Positions 9,001-13,469 of a DNA stretch of 19,196 nt are shown piece after piece; position 1 is the stretch's first letter; every line of letters starts with the position of its first letter. A program made the position numbers and the translations under genes. Origin of the DNA: Beijerinckiaceae bacterium (GTDB lineage: Bacteria; Pseudomonadota; Alphaproteobacteria; Rhizobiales; Beijerinckiaceae). The notes under the pieces are model-generated. The model worked only from the letters and a program-made list of their open reading frames with translations, had not been told where the DNA came from and searched no databases. The stretch is from the NCBI GenBank assembly GCA_947380915.1, contig CANCSY010000037.1, forward strand, positions 1-19,196, given 5' to 3'.

Positions 9001-9848
9001 ATAGTCGCTATTGCAGGATCATTCGCTTGAGGCAGCAGATCAGTGGATATGGTGCTCCAGGCGCCCGGGCGCAGGTCGATGGTTTGCGCCCTTGTGAAAT
9101 TGGATAGATCATAGGTGTCTATACCGCCTCCATCCCAAAGAGCTTCATAGACCCGGGGCAGGATTGGGTCTGGTTGCGTCGTCTTCTGGCCATTGCCATT
9201 CTGGATGGATTTGGCGCCGGTGGCCGCATCCCATGTATAAGTGGTGTCGGCGCTGTTGTAGCCGTAATTTGTGCCCCACTTGTATTGCAGCGCCCTGATG
9301 TCATCGAGGCCAAGGGATTGCGGGTTGTTATCATTTGGGCTGCCTCCGCCAACGAGAGGCGATGCATAGGCGACTTGCGAATAGCCATAGCTGAAATGAT
9401 CCGCCGGCAGGACCCCCTTGAAACCCGCTGCGACGTCCTGACCATGGCGCAGGCTCAGGGCGTGGCCGATCTCATGAAGGTAGTTGTGAAACCCGAAGGT
9501 TCCCAGTTTGGGGATGACATCGGAGGTGTTGAACAGGAGGGTCGATCCCGCCGAGTTACCCATCGCTACGCCAGAATAGTCTCCCGCGAGATTGTAGGCG
9601 GCGAGAATTTCCGGGTTGTCGGTGCTGGGGACCTCTGTGAACGTGAGATTGCAGACGGTGGCGAATTGATTGAGCGCAAGGGTGAAATAGGCTTTTCTGT
9701 CCGCGCTTAACGCGACATATGACGAGGCGTCCAGGTCCACTTCTTGCCGGGTTACAGAGAAACCCCAGGTCCATGTGATATGGTTGGTCGGCCCTTCATT
9801 TATGACGGCGTCAATGTATTGGTTGTAGCTGCGTTGCAGGTCGGCCAT
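1..9848 (-). CDS. Giant M10-peptidase-like / RTX / cadherin-repeat secreted protein (3' end outside window)
   Basis: The frame runs from ATG at 9848-9846 to position 3 without a stop, giving at least 3,282 residues; the C-terminus lies beyond the window. There is no signal peptide, as expected for a type I secretion substrate. Residues about 1-230 resemble the serralysin (peptidase M10) catalytic domain: HEIGHALSLRH at 125-135, then YSQVAYAS at 156-163 where the Met-turn should be. Residues about 232-330 match the serralysin C-terminal domain (WDGGGIDTYDLSNF, then IENVNAGSGND). RTX nonapeptides (GGxGxDxLx) follow to about residue 1915, then twelve cadherin-like repeats (1973 to about 3229), then DFDGDAKGDLLFQN and a VWELNG motif of FG-GAP type. 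It probably acts outside the cell as a calcium-stiffened adhesin, surface-layer protein or protease-derived protein; the substrate is unknown. No type I transporter genes are present. Base composition is visibly less GC-rich than the downstream genes. Confidence 0.93.
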   Translation of the reverse strand, partial: MADLQRSYNQYIDAVINEGPTNHITWTWGFSVTRQEVDLDASSYVALSADRKAYFTLALNQFATVCNLTFTEVPSTDNPEILAAYNLAGDYSGVAMGNSAGSTLLFNTSDVIPKLGTFGFHNYLHEIGHALSLRHGQDVAAGFKGVLPADHFSYGYSQVAYASPLVGGGSPNDNNPQSLGLDDIRALQYKWGTNYGYNSADTTYTWDAATGAKSIQNGNGQKTTQPDPILPRVYEALWDGGGIDTYDLSNFTRAQTIDLRPGAWSTISTDLLPQANDPAIATIPGNVANAYLAYDPDTQLADLRSLIENVNAGSGNDNITGNQANNVLNGNAGNDALYGLTGADTLNGGTGNDTLDGGEDADLMVGGSGDDTYYIDNTADIVVETATGGADSIISSIYITLQDAKYANVENLTLTGALVRVEGSDSNNALTGNSADNQILGYGGADKLFGLAGADTLDGGDGDDFLDGGTGNDTLLGGAGNDTLDGGVGDEALRGGAGDDVYVFGFGSGRDTIYQGDGGMDRLILGAGIGPTDITWERIGDKLVGTLRGGADQITLVDWFKSPANTLQVTLSNGTILPVVLPTYGTAGGETINGTDENDRLLALAGDDSINGGLGDDILDGGLGKDTMIGGQGNDTYYVDNQNDVVTELAVSGSGTDTIISSINYSLAGTNIENLTLTGAANLTATGSTGANLLIGNDGDNVIDGLGGVDTMRGGQGNDTYYLYNLDSQIIENAGQGNDTVISSVTNYTLAANLENLTLSASLTTAGSIANGNDADNKITGNTSNNILNGNGGDDTLDGGAGNDTLNGGAGNDYLIGGDGNDSLQGGDGDDTLDGGAGDDFLGGNKGQNTYIFGRGYGTDRVDRWESTLDKIVFKNGINSDDITWSRPTNSGDLTGTLSDGSKLIIVGWFNYNYSDRIKIYLDNGTQITAPTPKIGTENGDIIDDSGTGDLMKGLGGDDTLNGGAGADTLDGGTGNDSMTGGSGDDLYYVDASNDKVIEASGEGTDTVISSLANYTLTGNVENLTLTTGALNGNGNASSNIITGNALANNIQGNDGNDSLDGGAGADTMDGGTGDDTFIVDNIGDRVIEVENEYKADGSVQETHDTIIAKDVDYSIAGLAGIENLTLIGSQINLTGNSQNNILTGNDADNIVRGGGGQDTMIGGKGNDTYYVDNIYDKIVENDGEGTDTIYSSVDYTIETNKVENLILTGSTARYAKGNGLANTITGNSADNILIGGAGNDTFIGGAGDDLYYVEDQGDKVQENAGDGEDTVATWINNYTLADNVENLTLVGDIAFDGAPNVAIMGTGNALDNYILGNGQNNVLYGMAGKDTLDGGYGADTLYGGTGDDTYIVDNVNDVVYENRAEGVDTILTSLATYRLGDYSSAGSFVENLTYTGSSNFTGVGNLFGNLIKSGVGSDSLSGGQGDDTLYGGAAEDTLMGDEGADQLFGEDGNDKIYGGAGNDSLDGGLGDDYMVGGLGDDTYYVDKVGDTVLEQGGEGADTVISTLSDYTLTNNIEKLTLAGTAANGSGNGLDNIITGNSVGNKLYGFGGYDLLDGGAGSDTLDGGEGSDTLIGGVGSDMLYGGAGNDVYIFNRGDGQDTINDDYRPTIQLDGGQDKLLFGANIAQADLWFSISGADLIVGVKDRANPSQALASLTDKITLKNWFNTYNRIETIQFADNSTLNARQIVERLATTGNDAFNWLDTAVNLSLDLGNDNVTTGAFDDSMDGGGGNDTLTSGAGDDTLIGGLGNDTLYGGLGNDIYVFNRGDGIDTIYDDYGSLAAQNAGADVLSFGAGILKSQLTFSLSGADLVISVTDPAYPGVITDKVTLKNWTDPLKRVETLRFSDNSTLDARGIAELLPTSGNDTLTWAATAINWSGGAGNDKLTTGAFNDTLIGGAGNDTLDGGTGYDIARFTGASSEYTIKLVGSSYTITDKVANRDGTDTVTNIEALQFSDGLFNIANLSLVAGTTPTISSQTTITVAENVSTSTGIYQVTAFDPDPGATLTYSIATGADGAAFTIDPVSGAVRFASSPDYETPSDSGADHVYNIIVQASDGTRVGTQAVAVTITNVAETAPTISSAATKSVDENTSAATSVYQVTGADAEGTPLTYSLTGGADKGLFSINATTGDITFVAAPDYENPSDANRDRSYDIEVAASNGVLVTKKSVAITVNNVDEAPTILSPTTASFAENASTSMSAYRVLGVDPEGRSLTYSLSGGVDKALFTIDPVTGNVRFNTSPDFEAPGDDDHNNVYQIEVQASDGALTTRQTVAITVTNMNEAPVITSASRVVVNAKNVGAGAPIYTLSTNDPDAATTLNYTISGGKDSDDFNIDSRTGVVTFKIPPDYSNPADDGANNVYDIVLSAWDGGLLKQQSVTIVVTNAPETAPVIISRNNFNVEENIAITDTVFTVRASDVDAGATLTYAIAGGPDKSMFVIDSSTGAVRFSTSPDAEKPYDFNQDNTYELTVQVSDGTLITRQSVTITVTDRNDNIPVLTSSTSATVAENEGTSAAVYTVSATDADATAQLTYSIVGGADQSKFSINATSGAVSFVASPDFESRSDADHNNVYAIIVQASDGANISTKSVSITLTDVNEFTPVIGSGTSASVAENVGLDEVFYTVRATDADTAGTLTYSIVGGADQAKFRIDASSGEVTFLASPDYESPGDSGRNNIYDIIVQASDGSKIATKAVAITLTDVNEDAPRITSLTRMTIAENALTSAAIYTVSATDNDPNSSLTYTIVGGADRDKFSINTTSGAVRFVASPDYESKSDSDHNNVYDIVVQASDGTLTATKAVAITLADMNEYTPVFTSPARVSVTETVDTDFVAFTVSATDQDLTAQLTYSIVGGADQLRFSIDSASGVVRFNNSPDYERPGDSDANNVYDVTVKASDGTNATTQSVAITVADVNDNAPAITSVASASVVENVLTSTAVYTVLATDADAGTTLTYSFGGGADDAKFSINGSTGAVTFRTSPDYETQSDFDHNNIYEIIVRAFDGANATTKAVAITLTDVNDNTPAITSGASTRVAETVAPTSAVFTVSATDADAGTTLTYSFGGGADDAKFSINASTGAVTFKASPDYENPDDAGQNRVYDIIVQASDGTNATTKEVAITLTDVNENPPVITSASSMSVSENVAVGFGFHKVAATHAAGVSSMTYAITGGVDKDHFSIDARTGVLSFSKAHDYERPADYGGDHVYDITVDASDGAWSDSENMKITLTNGVDNNTFKMDFDGDAKGDLLFQNARDGACVVWELNGLSFKTNGFAQVGPAVGTAWQIK
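162..3932 (-). repeat. Twelve tandem cadherin-like repeats (about 315 nt each)
   Basis: Twelve consecutive units of about 105 residues are encoded here, covering residues 1973 to about 3229. Each unit carries a VxEN motif near its start, then ATDxDxxxxLTYSI, GGADxxxFSI, TGxVxFxxSPDYE, NVYDIxVQASDG and a linker of the DVNDN/DVNEN kind. Those acidic linkers are the classical cadherin calcium sites between domains. The first unit begins at 3930-3932 (PTISSQ) and the last at 474-476 (PVITSA). Units 6-11 are the most alike. Units 4 and 12 are the most diverged: unit 4 has NAKN in place of the VxEN motif, and unit 12 ends in TNGVDNN. Bacterial cadherin-like arrays of this kind form long calcium-dependent rods and mediate adhesion or cell-cell contact. 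Confidence 0.9.
4107..8935 (-). repeat. RTX calcium-binding repeat region with haemolysin-related modules
   Basis: The region encodes many GGxGxDxLx nonapeptides (for example GGAGNDTLDGG), which form calcium-loaded beta-rolls. They are set in a longer repeating unit of about 80-130 residues: DDTYYVDN, then a DxVxEN..GxDTVxSS..YTL..NVENLTLTG stretch, then GNxxxNxITGN and a fresh block of nonapeptides. I count nine such long units, with YYVDN-type boxes near 8745, 7940, 7690, 6895, 6620, 6345, 6100, 5800 and 5400. Four segments of the haemolysin-type calcium-binding-related kind end the blocks near 8350-8130, 7305-7060, 5080-4780 and 4560-4280. They start YVFGFGSGRDTI, YIFGRGYGTD, YIFNRGDGQDTI and YVFNRGDGIDTI and carry an LVDWF, IVGWF or LKNW motif. 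Confidence 0.9.
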
Positions 9849-9852
9849 GGCG

Positions 9853-9861
9853 CCCTCCTTT
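9853..9861 (-). promoter_or_regulatory. Strong Shine-Dalgarno of the giant RTX gene
   Basis: The minus strand reads AAAGGAGGG, then CGCC, then ATG. This near-perfect anti-16S match, placed 4-5 bases before the ATG at 9848, fixes the start codon. It is the best ribosome binding site in the window and suggests efficient translation of this very long gene. Confidence 0.85.
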
Positions 9862-10013
9862 GGGCGTGTCTTCGAAAATGGGTTCGCGCTTGCGCGTCAG
9901 TTTCTGATCAATTTATTTTTGAGGGGGCGATTGGTCGGCGGGGCGCGTAAATATCCGGATGGCGCCCGGAGGCGATCCCTGGATCTTTGTGCAGGTGATT
10001 GGCGCTGGCCATT

Positions 10014-10042
10014 TGTACACTCCTGCGATTTGCTCGGGTCAA
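10014..10042 (-). promoter_or_regulatory. Candidate sigma-70-type promoter for the giant RTX gene
   Basis: The minus strand reads TTGACC (10042-10037), a 17-base spacer, then TGTACA (10019-10014). The -35 box is good and the spacing ideal, but the -10 box is poor (an overlapping TACAAA is better but spaced 19). Use of this promoter would give a leader of about 160 nt before the ATG at 9848. This is motif matching only. Confidence 0.22.
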
Positions 10043-10204
10043 TTCCGCCAAATAAGACGATGGGGGCGCGTCCGGCCTTCAATCGTTTCCACGTTGTCCA
10101 TTCGCTCATCCGCAGATGGTCTGGCTCATGGGTTTGAGAGCTGGTTCAGGTTACCCTTCGTCCGTGGCTCGTCATCGCCCCTTCGATCTATGCATAAGTC
10201 CGTT

Positions 10205-10242
10205 CGGCTGATCGCCGGGCTGCAATGCCGATCGATCAGCCG
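10205..10242. repeat. 10-bp perfect inverted repeat in the divergent region
   Basis: CGGCTGATCG at 10205-10214 is mirrored by CGATCAGCCG at 10233-10242 across an 18-base loop. It could be an operator or an RNA hairpin. There is no T-run right after it on either strand, so it is not a clear intrinsic terminator, and a terminator is not expected between two divergent starts. Confidence 0.5.
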
Positions 10243-10400
10243 TTCTTGATGCTACGCCCAGCACTTGTGCTTGGCAATAAGATTTCTTTCTATTTTGGCT
10301 GGGTGTGGGGCGTTTTGCCCCGTCGGTTCATTTTTCTTGCCGGGGCTCCCGTGCGGTCGCCTCCGGGGTGCTTGTCGAAGGTTGAGATGAGGCCGCAGCC

Positions 10401-10445
10401 GATCCTGCGTGGTGGGATCTTGCGAAGTAGGATCTTGCGTCCCGG
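10401..10445. repeat. 3 x 15-bp tandem repeat upstream of the J-protein gene
   Basis: Three adjacent 15-mers start at 10401 (GATCCTGCGTGGTGG), 10416 (GATCTTGCGAAGTAG) and 10431 (GATCTTGCGTCCCGG). The first nine or ten bases are conserved and the tails vary. The third copy contributes a TTGCGT that sits 19 bases before TATAGT at 10460-10465, so the array may overlap the -35 region of the promoter of the J-protein gene and act as a regulator-binding array. A palindrome CCCCGGGG (10447-10454) lies between the array and TATAGT. Confidence 0.55.
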
Positions 10446-10521
10446 GCCCCGGGGAACCATATAGTGCACCGAGACATGGCGGCCGCGCCATTTTTCGGGC
10501 GGACGCGGAGGTGGGCTCGAT

Positions 10522-11466
10522 ATGCGTGATCCTTATACGGTTCTTGGCGTCGCCAAATCGGCGGGCGCCGATGAGATCAAGAAGGCTTTCCGGGGCCTCG
10601 CCAAGAAGTTCCATCCGGACCAGAACAAGACCGACCCGAAGGCCAAGGAGAAATTCTCGGAGGCCAACAGCGCCTATGAGATTCTCGGCGACGAGAAGAA
10701 GCGCGCCCAGTTCGACCGGGGCGAGATCGACGCCGATGGCAAGCCGCGGTTCCAGGGCTTCGATGGTTTCGGGGGTGGTCGTCGCCGTCCCCAGCCCGGC
10801 GCGCAGGAATATGAGCACAATTTCAGTGGCGGCGGCGCTGGTGGCCCGCGCGGGGGCTTTGATCCTTCGGATATTTTCGCCGATTTCTTCGGCGGCGGCG
10901 CCCGGGGGCGAGGCCGTCCGCGCGCCGCGCCCAAGGGCGAGGATCTGCAAGGCGCGGTCACGGTCTCGCTGACGGAGGCGGTGCAGGGCGGCAGCGCCCG
11001 GGTGGCGCTCGCCAATGGCCGCACCCTGGAAGTGAGGATTCCCGCCGGGATCGAGGATGGCAAGCAGATCCGCCTGAAGGGGCAGGGCAATCCCGGTCCC
11101 ATGGGCGGGGAGCCCGGTGACGCGCTCGTGACCGTGCGCATCGCCAAACATCCCTTCTTCCGGGTGGAGGGGCGCGATCTGCGGCTGGATTTGCCGATCA
11201 CCCTCTATGAGGCGGTGCTTGGCGGCAAGGTGCAGGTTCCTACCTTGGGCGGCGCGGTGGAGATGACGCTGCCCCCGGGAACCAATTCGGGCCGCATCCT
11301 GCGTCTGCGCGGCAAGGGCCTTCCTCCGGCGGGGACTGTGGCGGCGGGCGACCTGCTCGTGACCCTGCGCGTCACCCTGCCGGAAAAGACCGACGCCGAA
11401 TTCGAGGGACTCATGCGCAAGTGGCAGAGCATGAATCCCTACGATCCCCGCAAGGACATGGTCTGA
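10522..11466 (+). CDS. J-domain co-chaperone (class B DnaJ/CbpA type, no zinc finger)
   Basis: A 314-residue Hsp40-type co-chaperone that should stimulate the ATPase of a DnaK partner and hand over unfolded clients in the cytoplasm. The J domain is at residues 1-70 with the essential HPD at 31-33 between helices II and III. A Gly-rich linker follows (about 79-138: GFGGG, FSGGG, FGGG). Two beta-sandwich C-terminal domains lie at about 142-210 and 215-290, including the [19 protein letters not shown] stretch and [11 protein letters not shown]. The CxxCxGxG zinc modules of canonical DnaJ are absent, so this is class B rather than the housekeeping dnaJ. The start is supported by GGAGGTG at 10507-10513, 8 bases before the ATG. 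The gene ends 6 bp from the stop of the converging anti-sigma gene. From memory, a J-protein near fabI is common in Hyphomicrobiales. Confidence 0.92.
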   Translation: MRDPYTVLGVAKSAGADEIKKAFRGLAKKFHPDQNKTDPKAKEKFSEANSAYEILGDEKKRAQFDRGEIDADGKPRFQGFDGFGGGRRRPQPGAQEYEHNFSGGGAGGPRGGFDPSDIFADFFGGGARGRGRPRAAPKGEDLQGAVTVSLTEAVQGGSARVALANGRTLEVRIPAGIEDGKQIRLKGQGNPGPMGGEPGDALVTVRIAKHPFFRVEGRDLRLDLPITLYEAVLGGKVQVPTLGGAVEMTLPPGTNSGRILRLRGKGLPPAGTVAAGDLLVTLRVTLPEKTDAEFEGLMRKWQSMNPYDPRKDMV

Positions 11467-11472
11467 GCTGGC

Positions 11473-11868
11473 CTAGCCCAGCCAGTATCCCGCCAGACAG
11501 GCGACCCCAGCGCCGGCAAGGAATGCCCCTGCGACGATCACGGCCAGCCTGTCGCGGCGGTCCCAGGGGTCGGCGCACCGGTTCGTCGCCTCCTGAGGTA
11601 GCGCGACAGGGGCAGGGGGCGCACGCTCCCCCCTCGCCCTCGCACCGCTGGCCTTGATCAGGGCGGGGGGTGGCGGCTCGGAAAGGATGCGCCCGAAGGT
11701 CGCCCGCAACAGCTGGTTCTGCCGTCGCCATCCCCTGACCCGCGCGGCCTCCAGGGGGTTGCGCGCCAGCCAGGCCTCGATGATGGCCTGCCGCTCGGGA
11801 AAGCACTCGCCGTCCACATAGGCGTTCAGTTCGGTCTCGCTGATCGGAGGCGGGTTTGCTGCGGGCAT
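11473..11868 (-). CDS. Membrane-anchored anti-sigma factor partner of the upstream ECF sigma
   Basis: A 131-residue protein encoded 7 bases after the stop of the sigma gene, hence one operon and probably translationally coupled; its own ribosome binding site is weak. The N-terminal part (residues about 9-65: ISETELNAYVDGE, PERQAIIEAWLARNP, ARVRGWRRQNQLLRATFG, ILSEPPPP) is the typical cytoplasmic sigma-binding segment of alphaproteobacterial anti-sigma factors. A Pro/Ala/Arg-rich linker follows, then one hydrophobic helix at about 108-130. The protein ends right after this helix, so it has almost no periplasmic part. The HxxxCxxC zinc motif of ZAS-type anti-sigmas is not present. Assignment rests on the N-terminal motif, the neighbour and the topology. 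The exact group of sigma/anti-sigma pair is not determined. Confidence 0.82.
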   Translation of the reverse strand: MPAANPPPISETELNAYVDGECFPERQAIIEAWLARNPLEAARVRGWRRQNQLLRATFGRILSEPPPPALIKASGARARGERAPPAPVALPQEATNRCADPWDRRDRLAVIVAGAFLAGAGVACLAGYWLG

Positions 11869-11875
11869 GGGACGC

Positions 11876-12388
11876 CTATTTCACGAGCCGAAGATAGGGT
11901 GGGGGATCTGGCTTGCGGCGCGCCTGCCCTGAAAGGCTCGCTTCCAGCGGGCCGCCGAGTTGCTGGCGCGCCCGCGCCACCCGGTTCGCCACCCCTAGGC
12001 GCGAGAGCCCCAGGATGCTGGCGGCCTGGGCGTAGGAGAATCCCTCCACCACCACCAGCAGCAGGGCCTCGCGGTCCTCAAGGACGACCTGCGCAAGGGT
12101 GTCGCGAACCCCCGGGGCGAGGATCTTGCCGAACGGACGGCTCTTGAGCGGCGCGGCCAGGGTCCGTGCGCGGTTGCAGGTGGTGAGCGTAGCGTAGAGC
12201 CACAGCCGTGGGTTTTTGAACACGCCGAGCTGTCCATGTCGCTGGGATCGCTCCACCACCTCGCGCACCATTTCGTCCGCGCAGGCGACGGGATCGGGGC
12301 AATCATGGTCCATCAGGCCCCGAGCGTAACGGCGCAGGGCGGGGATATGGCCCTCGACTTCCCCCAAAGGCTGCCGGTTTTCCCTCAC
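11876..12388 (-). CDS. ECF-family RNA polymerase sigma factor
   Basis: A 170-residue sigma-70 family protein of the extracytoplasmic-function type, expected to redirect RNA polymerase when released from the anti-sigma encoded just downstream. Region 2 spans about 14-76 (EGHIPALRRYARGL, DEMVREVVERSQ, FKNPRLWLYATLTTCNRAR). Region 4 spans about 99-146 with the helix-turn-helix GFSYAQAASILGL followed by GVANRVARARQQL. There is no region 1 or 3. The start is GTG at 12388-12386; the next in-frame ATG would fall at residue 26 and remove part of region 2, so GTG is preferred although only a weak GGCGG lies before it. The gene is divergent from fabI with 207 bp between starts. Region 2.4 and 4.2 differ from well-known groups, so promoter targets cannot be predicted. 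Confidence 0.85.
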   Translation of the reverse strand: MRENRQPLGEVEGHIPALRRYARGLMDHDCPDPVACADEMVREVVERSQRHGQLGVFKNPRLWLYATLTTCNRARTLAAPLKSRPFGKILAPGVRDTLAQVVLEDREALLLVVVEGFSYAQAASILGLSRLGVANRVARARQQLGGPLEASLSGQARRKPDPPPYLRLVK

Positions 12389-12595
12389 GTTTTCGCCCGC
12401 CTGTTACAATGATCACAGATTCTAGGGCGGGTCCGTCTGCTTGCCTACCACCCCGTTCGGTCGATGCGGATCCTTCTTTCAGCTGGGCCGGGACCTGCTT
12501 TCCGCCAAGCCCGGGCTTGCGCAAAGGCCGCGCAACGCTTAAACGCCGGGCTCCGGCCCAATGGCTGACCCCTCCTTCTGCGAAGCGGATCGAAC
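12389..12595. promoter_or_regulatory. Divergent promoter region between the sigma gene and fabI
   Basis: The 207 bases must carry the promoters of both genes. On the plus strand TTGCGC (12517-12522), 16 bases, then TTAAAC (12539-12544) is a possible fabI promoter. On the minus strand I see TAGAAT (12424-12419) and TGTAACA (12408-12402) but no good partner box at proper spacing. No gene is evident in the interval. Confidence 0.3.
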
Positions 12596-13441
12596 ATGGC
12601 GCAAGACGGACCCCAGACTTCAGCGGTGAGCAGCAACATTCTTGCTGGCAAGCGCGGGCTCGTGATGGGCGTGGCGAATAATCGCTCGATCGCCTGGGGC
12701 ATCGCCAGGGCGGCGCGCGCTGCGGGCGCAGAGCTCGCCTTCACCTATCAAGGTGACGCCCTCGAAAAGCGGGTGCGCCCGCTGGCCGCCGAATTGGACG
12801 CCGCTGTGGTTGGCCATTGCGACGTGACCGATCCCGCGTCCATTGATGCTGTCTTCGCCGAGGTCGAGCGCCTCTGGGGCAAGCTCGACTTCGTGGTCCA
12901 TTGCATCGCCTTCTCCGACAAGGACGAGCTGACCGGCCGCTATGTGGAGACCACCGAGGGCAACTTCACCAAGTCCATGCTGATTTCCTGCTATTCCTTC
13001 ACTGCGGTCGCCCAGCGCGCCGAGAAGCTGATGACCGAAGGCGGCTCCCTGCTCACCCTAAGCTACTATGGCGCCGAGAAGTGGATGCCCCATTACAACG
13101 TCATGGGCGTGGCCAAGGCGGCGCTGGAGGCCAGCGTGCGCTATCTGGCCGCCGACCTCGGTGAGAAGAACATCCGCGTCAACGCCATTTCGGCCGGCCC
13201 CATCAAGACGCTGGCGGCCTCCGGCATCGGCGATTTCCGCTATATCCTCAAGTGGAACGAGTACAACGCGCCGCTGCGTCGCACGGTGACCATCGAGGAG
13301 GTCGGCGAGACCGCCGCCTTCCTCCTCTCGCCCATGGGCCGGGGCATCACCGGCGAGATCCTGCATGTGGATGCGGGCTACCATGTGGTGGGCATGAAGA
13401 ACCCTTCGGCGCCCGATATTTCGGTGGCCGGCAAGGATTGA
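12596..13441 (+). CDS. fabI: Enoyl-[acyl-carrier-protein] reductase (NADH)
   Basis: A 281-residue short-chain dehydrogenase/reductase that performs the last reduction of each fatty acid elongation cycle (enoyl-ACP to acyl-ACP with NADH) in the cytoplasm. Seen in the protein: the FabI-specific nucleotide loop GVANNRSIAWGIA at 25-37, CDVTDPASI at 75-83, and the catalytic Tyr-x6-Lys as Y167 and K174 in HYNVMGVAKAALEA. Y157, in LSYYGAEK, corresponds to the second conserved tyrosine. The substrate-loop region NAISAGPIKTLAASGI spans 196-211. Length is slightly above the usual 260-275 because of short extensions at both ends. The start at 12596 has only a weak GCGGA ahead of it, but an ATG at 12561 is out of frame. 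The next gene starts 28 bases after the stop, so they are probably co-transcribed. Confidence 0.97.
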   Translation: MAQDGPQTSAVSSNILAGKRGLVMGVANNRSIAWGIARAARAAGAELAFTYQGDALEKRVRPLAAELDAAVVGHCDVTDPASIDAVFAEVERLWGKLDFVVHCIAFSDKDELTGRYVETTEGNFTKSMLISCYSFTAVAQRAEKLMTEGGSLLTLSYYGAEKWMPHYNVMGVAKAALEASVRYLAADLGEKNIRVNAISAGPIKTLAASGIGDFRYILKWNEYNAPLRRTVTIEEVGETAAFLLSPMGRGITGEILHVDAGYHVVGMKNPSAPDISVAGKD

Positions 13442-13469
13442 CGCTCCGGGGAGAGGATCTGCGGGGTTG

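Larger units (their letters stand above)
9849..10521. other. Noncoding divergent intergenic region
   Basis: These 673 bases separate the start of the giant minus-strand gene from the start of the plus-strand J-protein gene. Short open frames occur on both strands, but their products are low-complexity or arginine-rich, resemble no family I know, and lack convincing ribosome binding sites. The region contains an AT-rich patch near 9901-9925, a possible minus-strand promoter, a 10-bp inverted repeat and a triple 15-bp tandem repeat (listed separately). It should hold the promoters of both flanking genes. Confidence 0.6.

Noticed and set aside
9744..10249. Short plus-strand open frames (68-96 codons) between and across the giant gene start
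   Set aside because: No start with a ribosome binding site, no domain, partial overlap with the coding start of the giant gene.
10434..10464. RpoH-type heat-shock promoter for the J-protein gene (CTTG ... CCATATAG)
   Set aside because: Spacer is 19-20 bases instead of about 17-18 and the -10 half does not match the alphaproteobacterial consensus well.
10252..11151. 299-codon minus-strand open frame opposite the J-protein gene
   Set aside because: Antisense to a conserved J-domain protein, with no recognisable domain and no ribosome site.
12386..12410. Autoregulatory ECF promoter (TGTAACA followed by CGAA) before the sigma gene
   Set aside because: The two elements are only about six bases apart, far too close for -35 and -10 boxes.
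13467..13469. TTG as start of the histidine phosphatase gene
   Set aside because: An ATG follows immediately at 13470 with acceptable spacing, so the rare TTG start is not needed.
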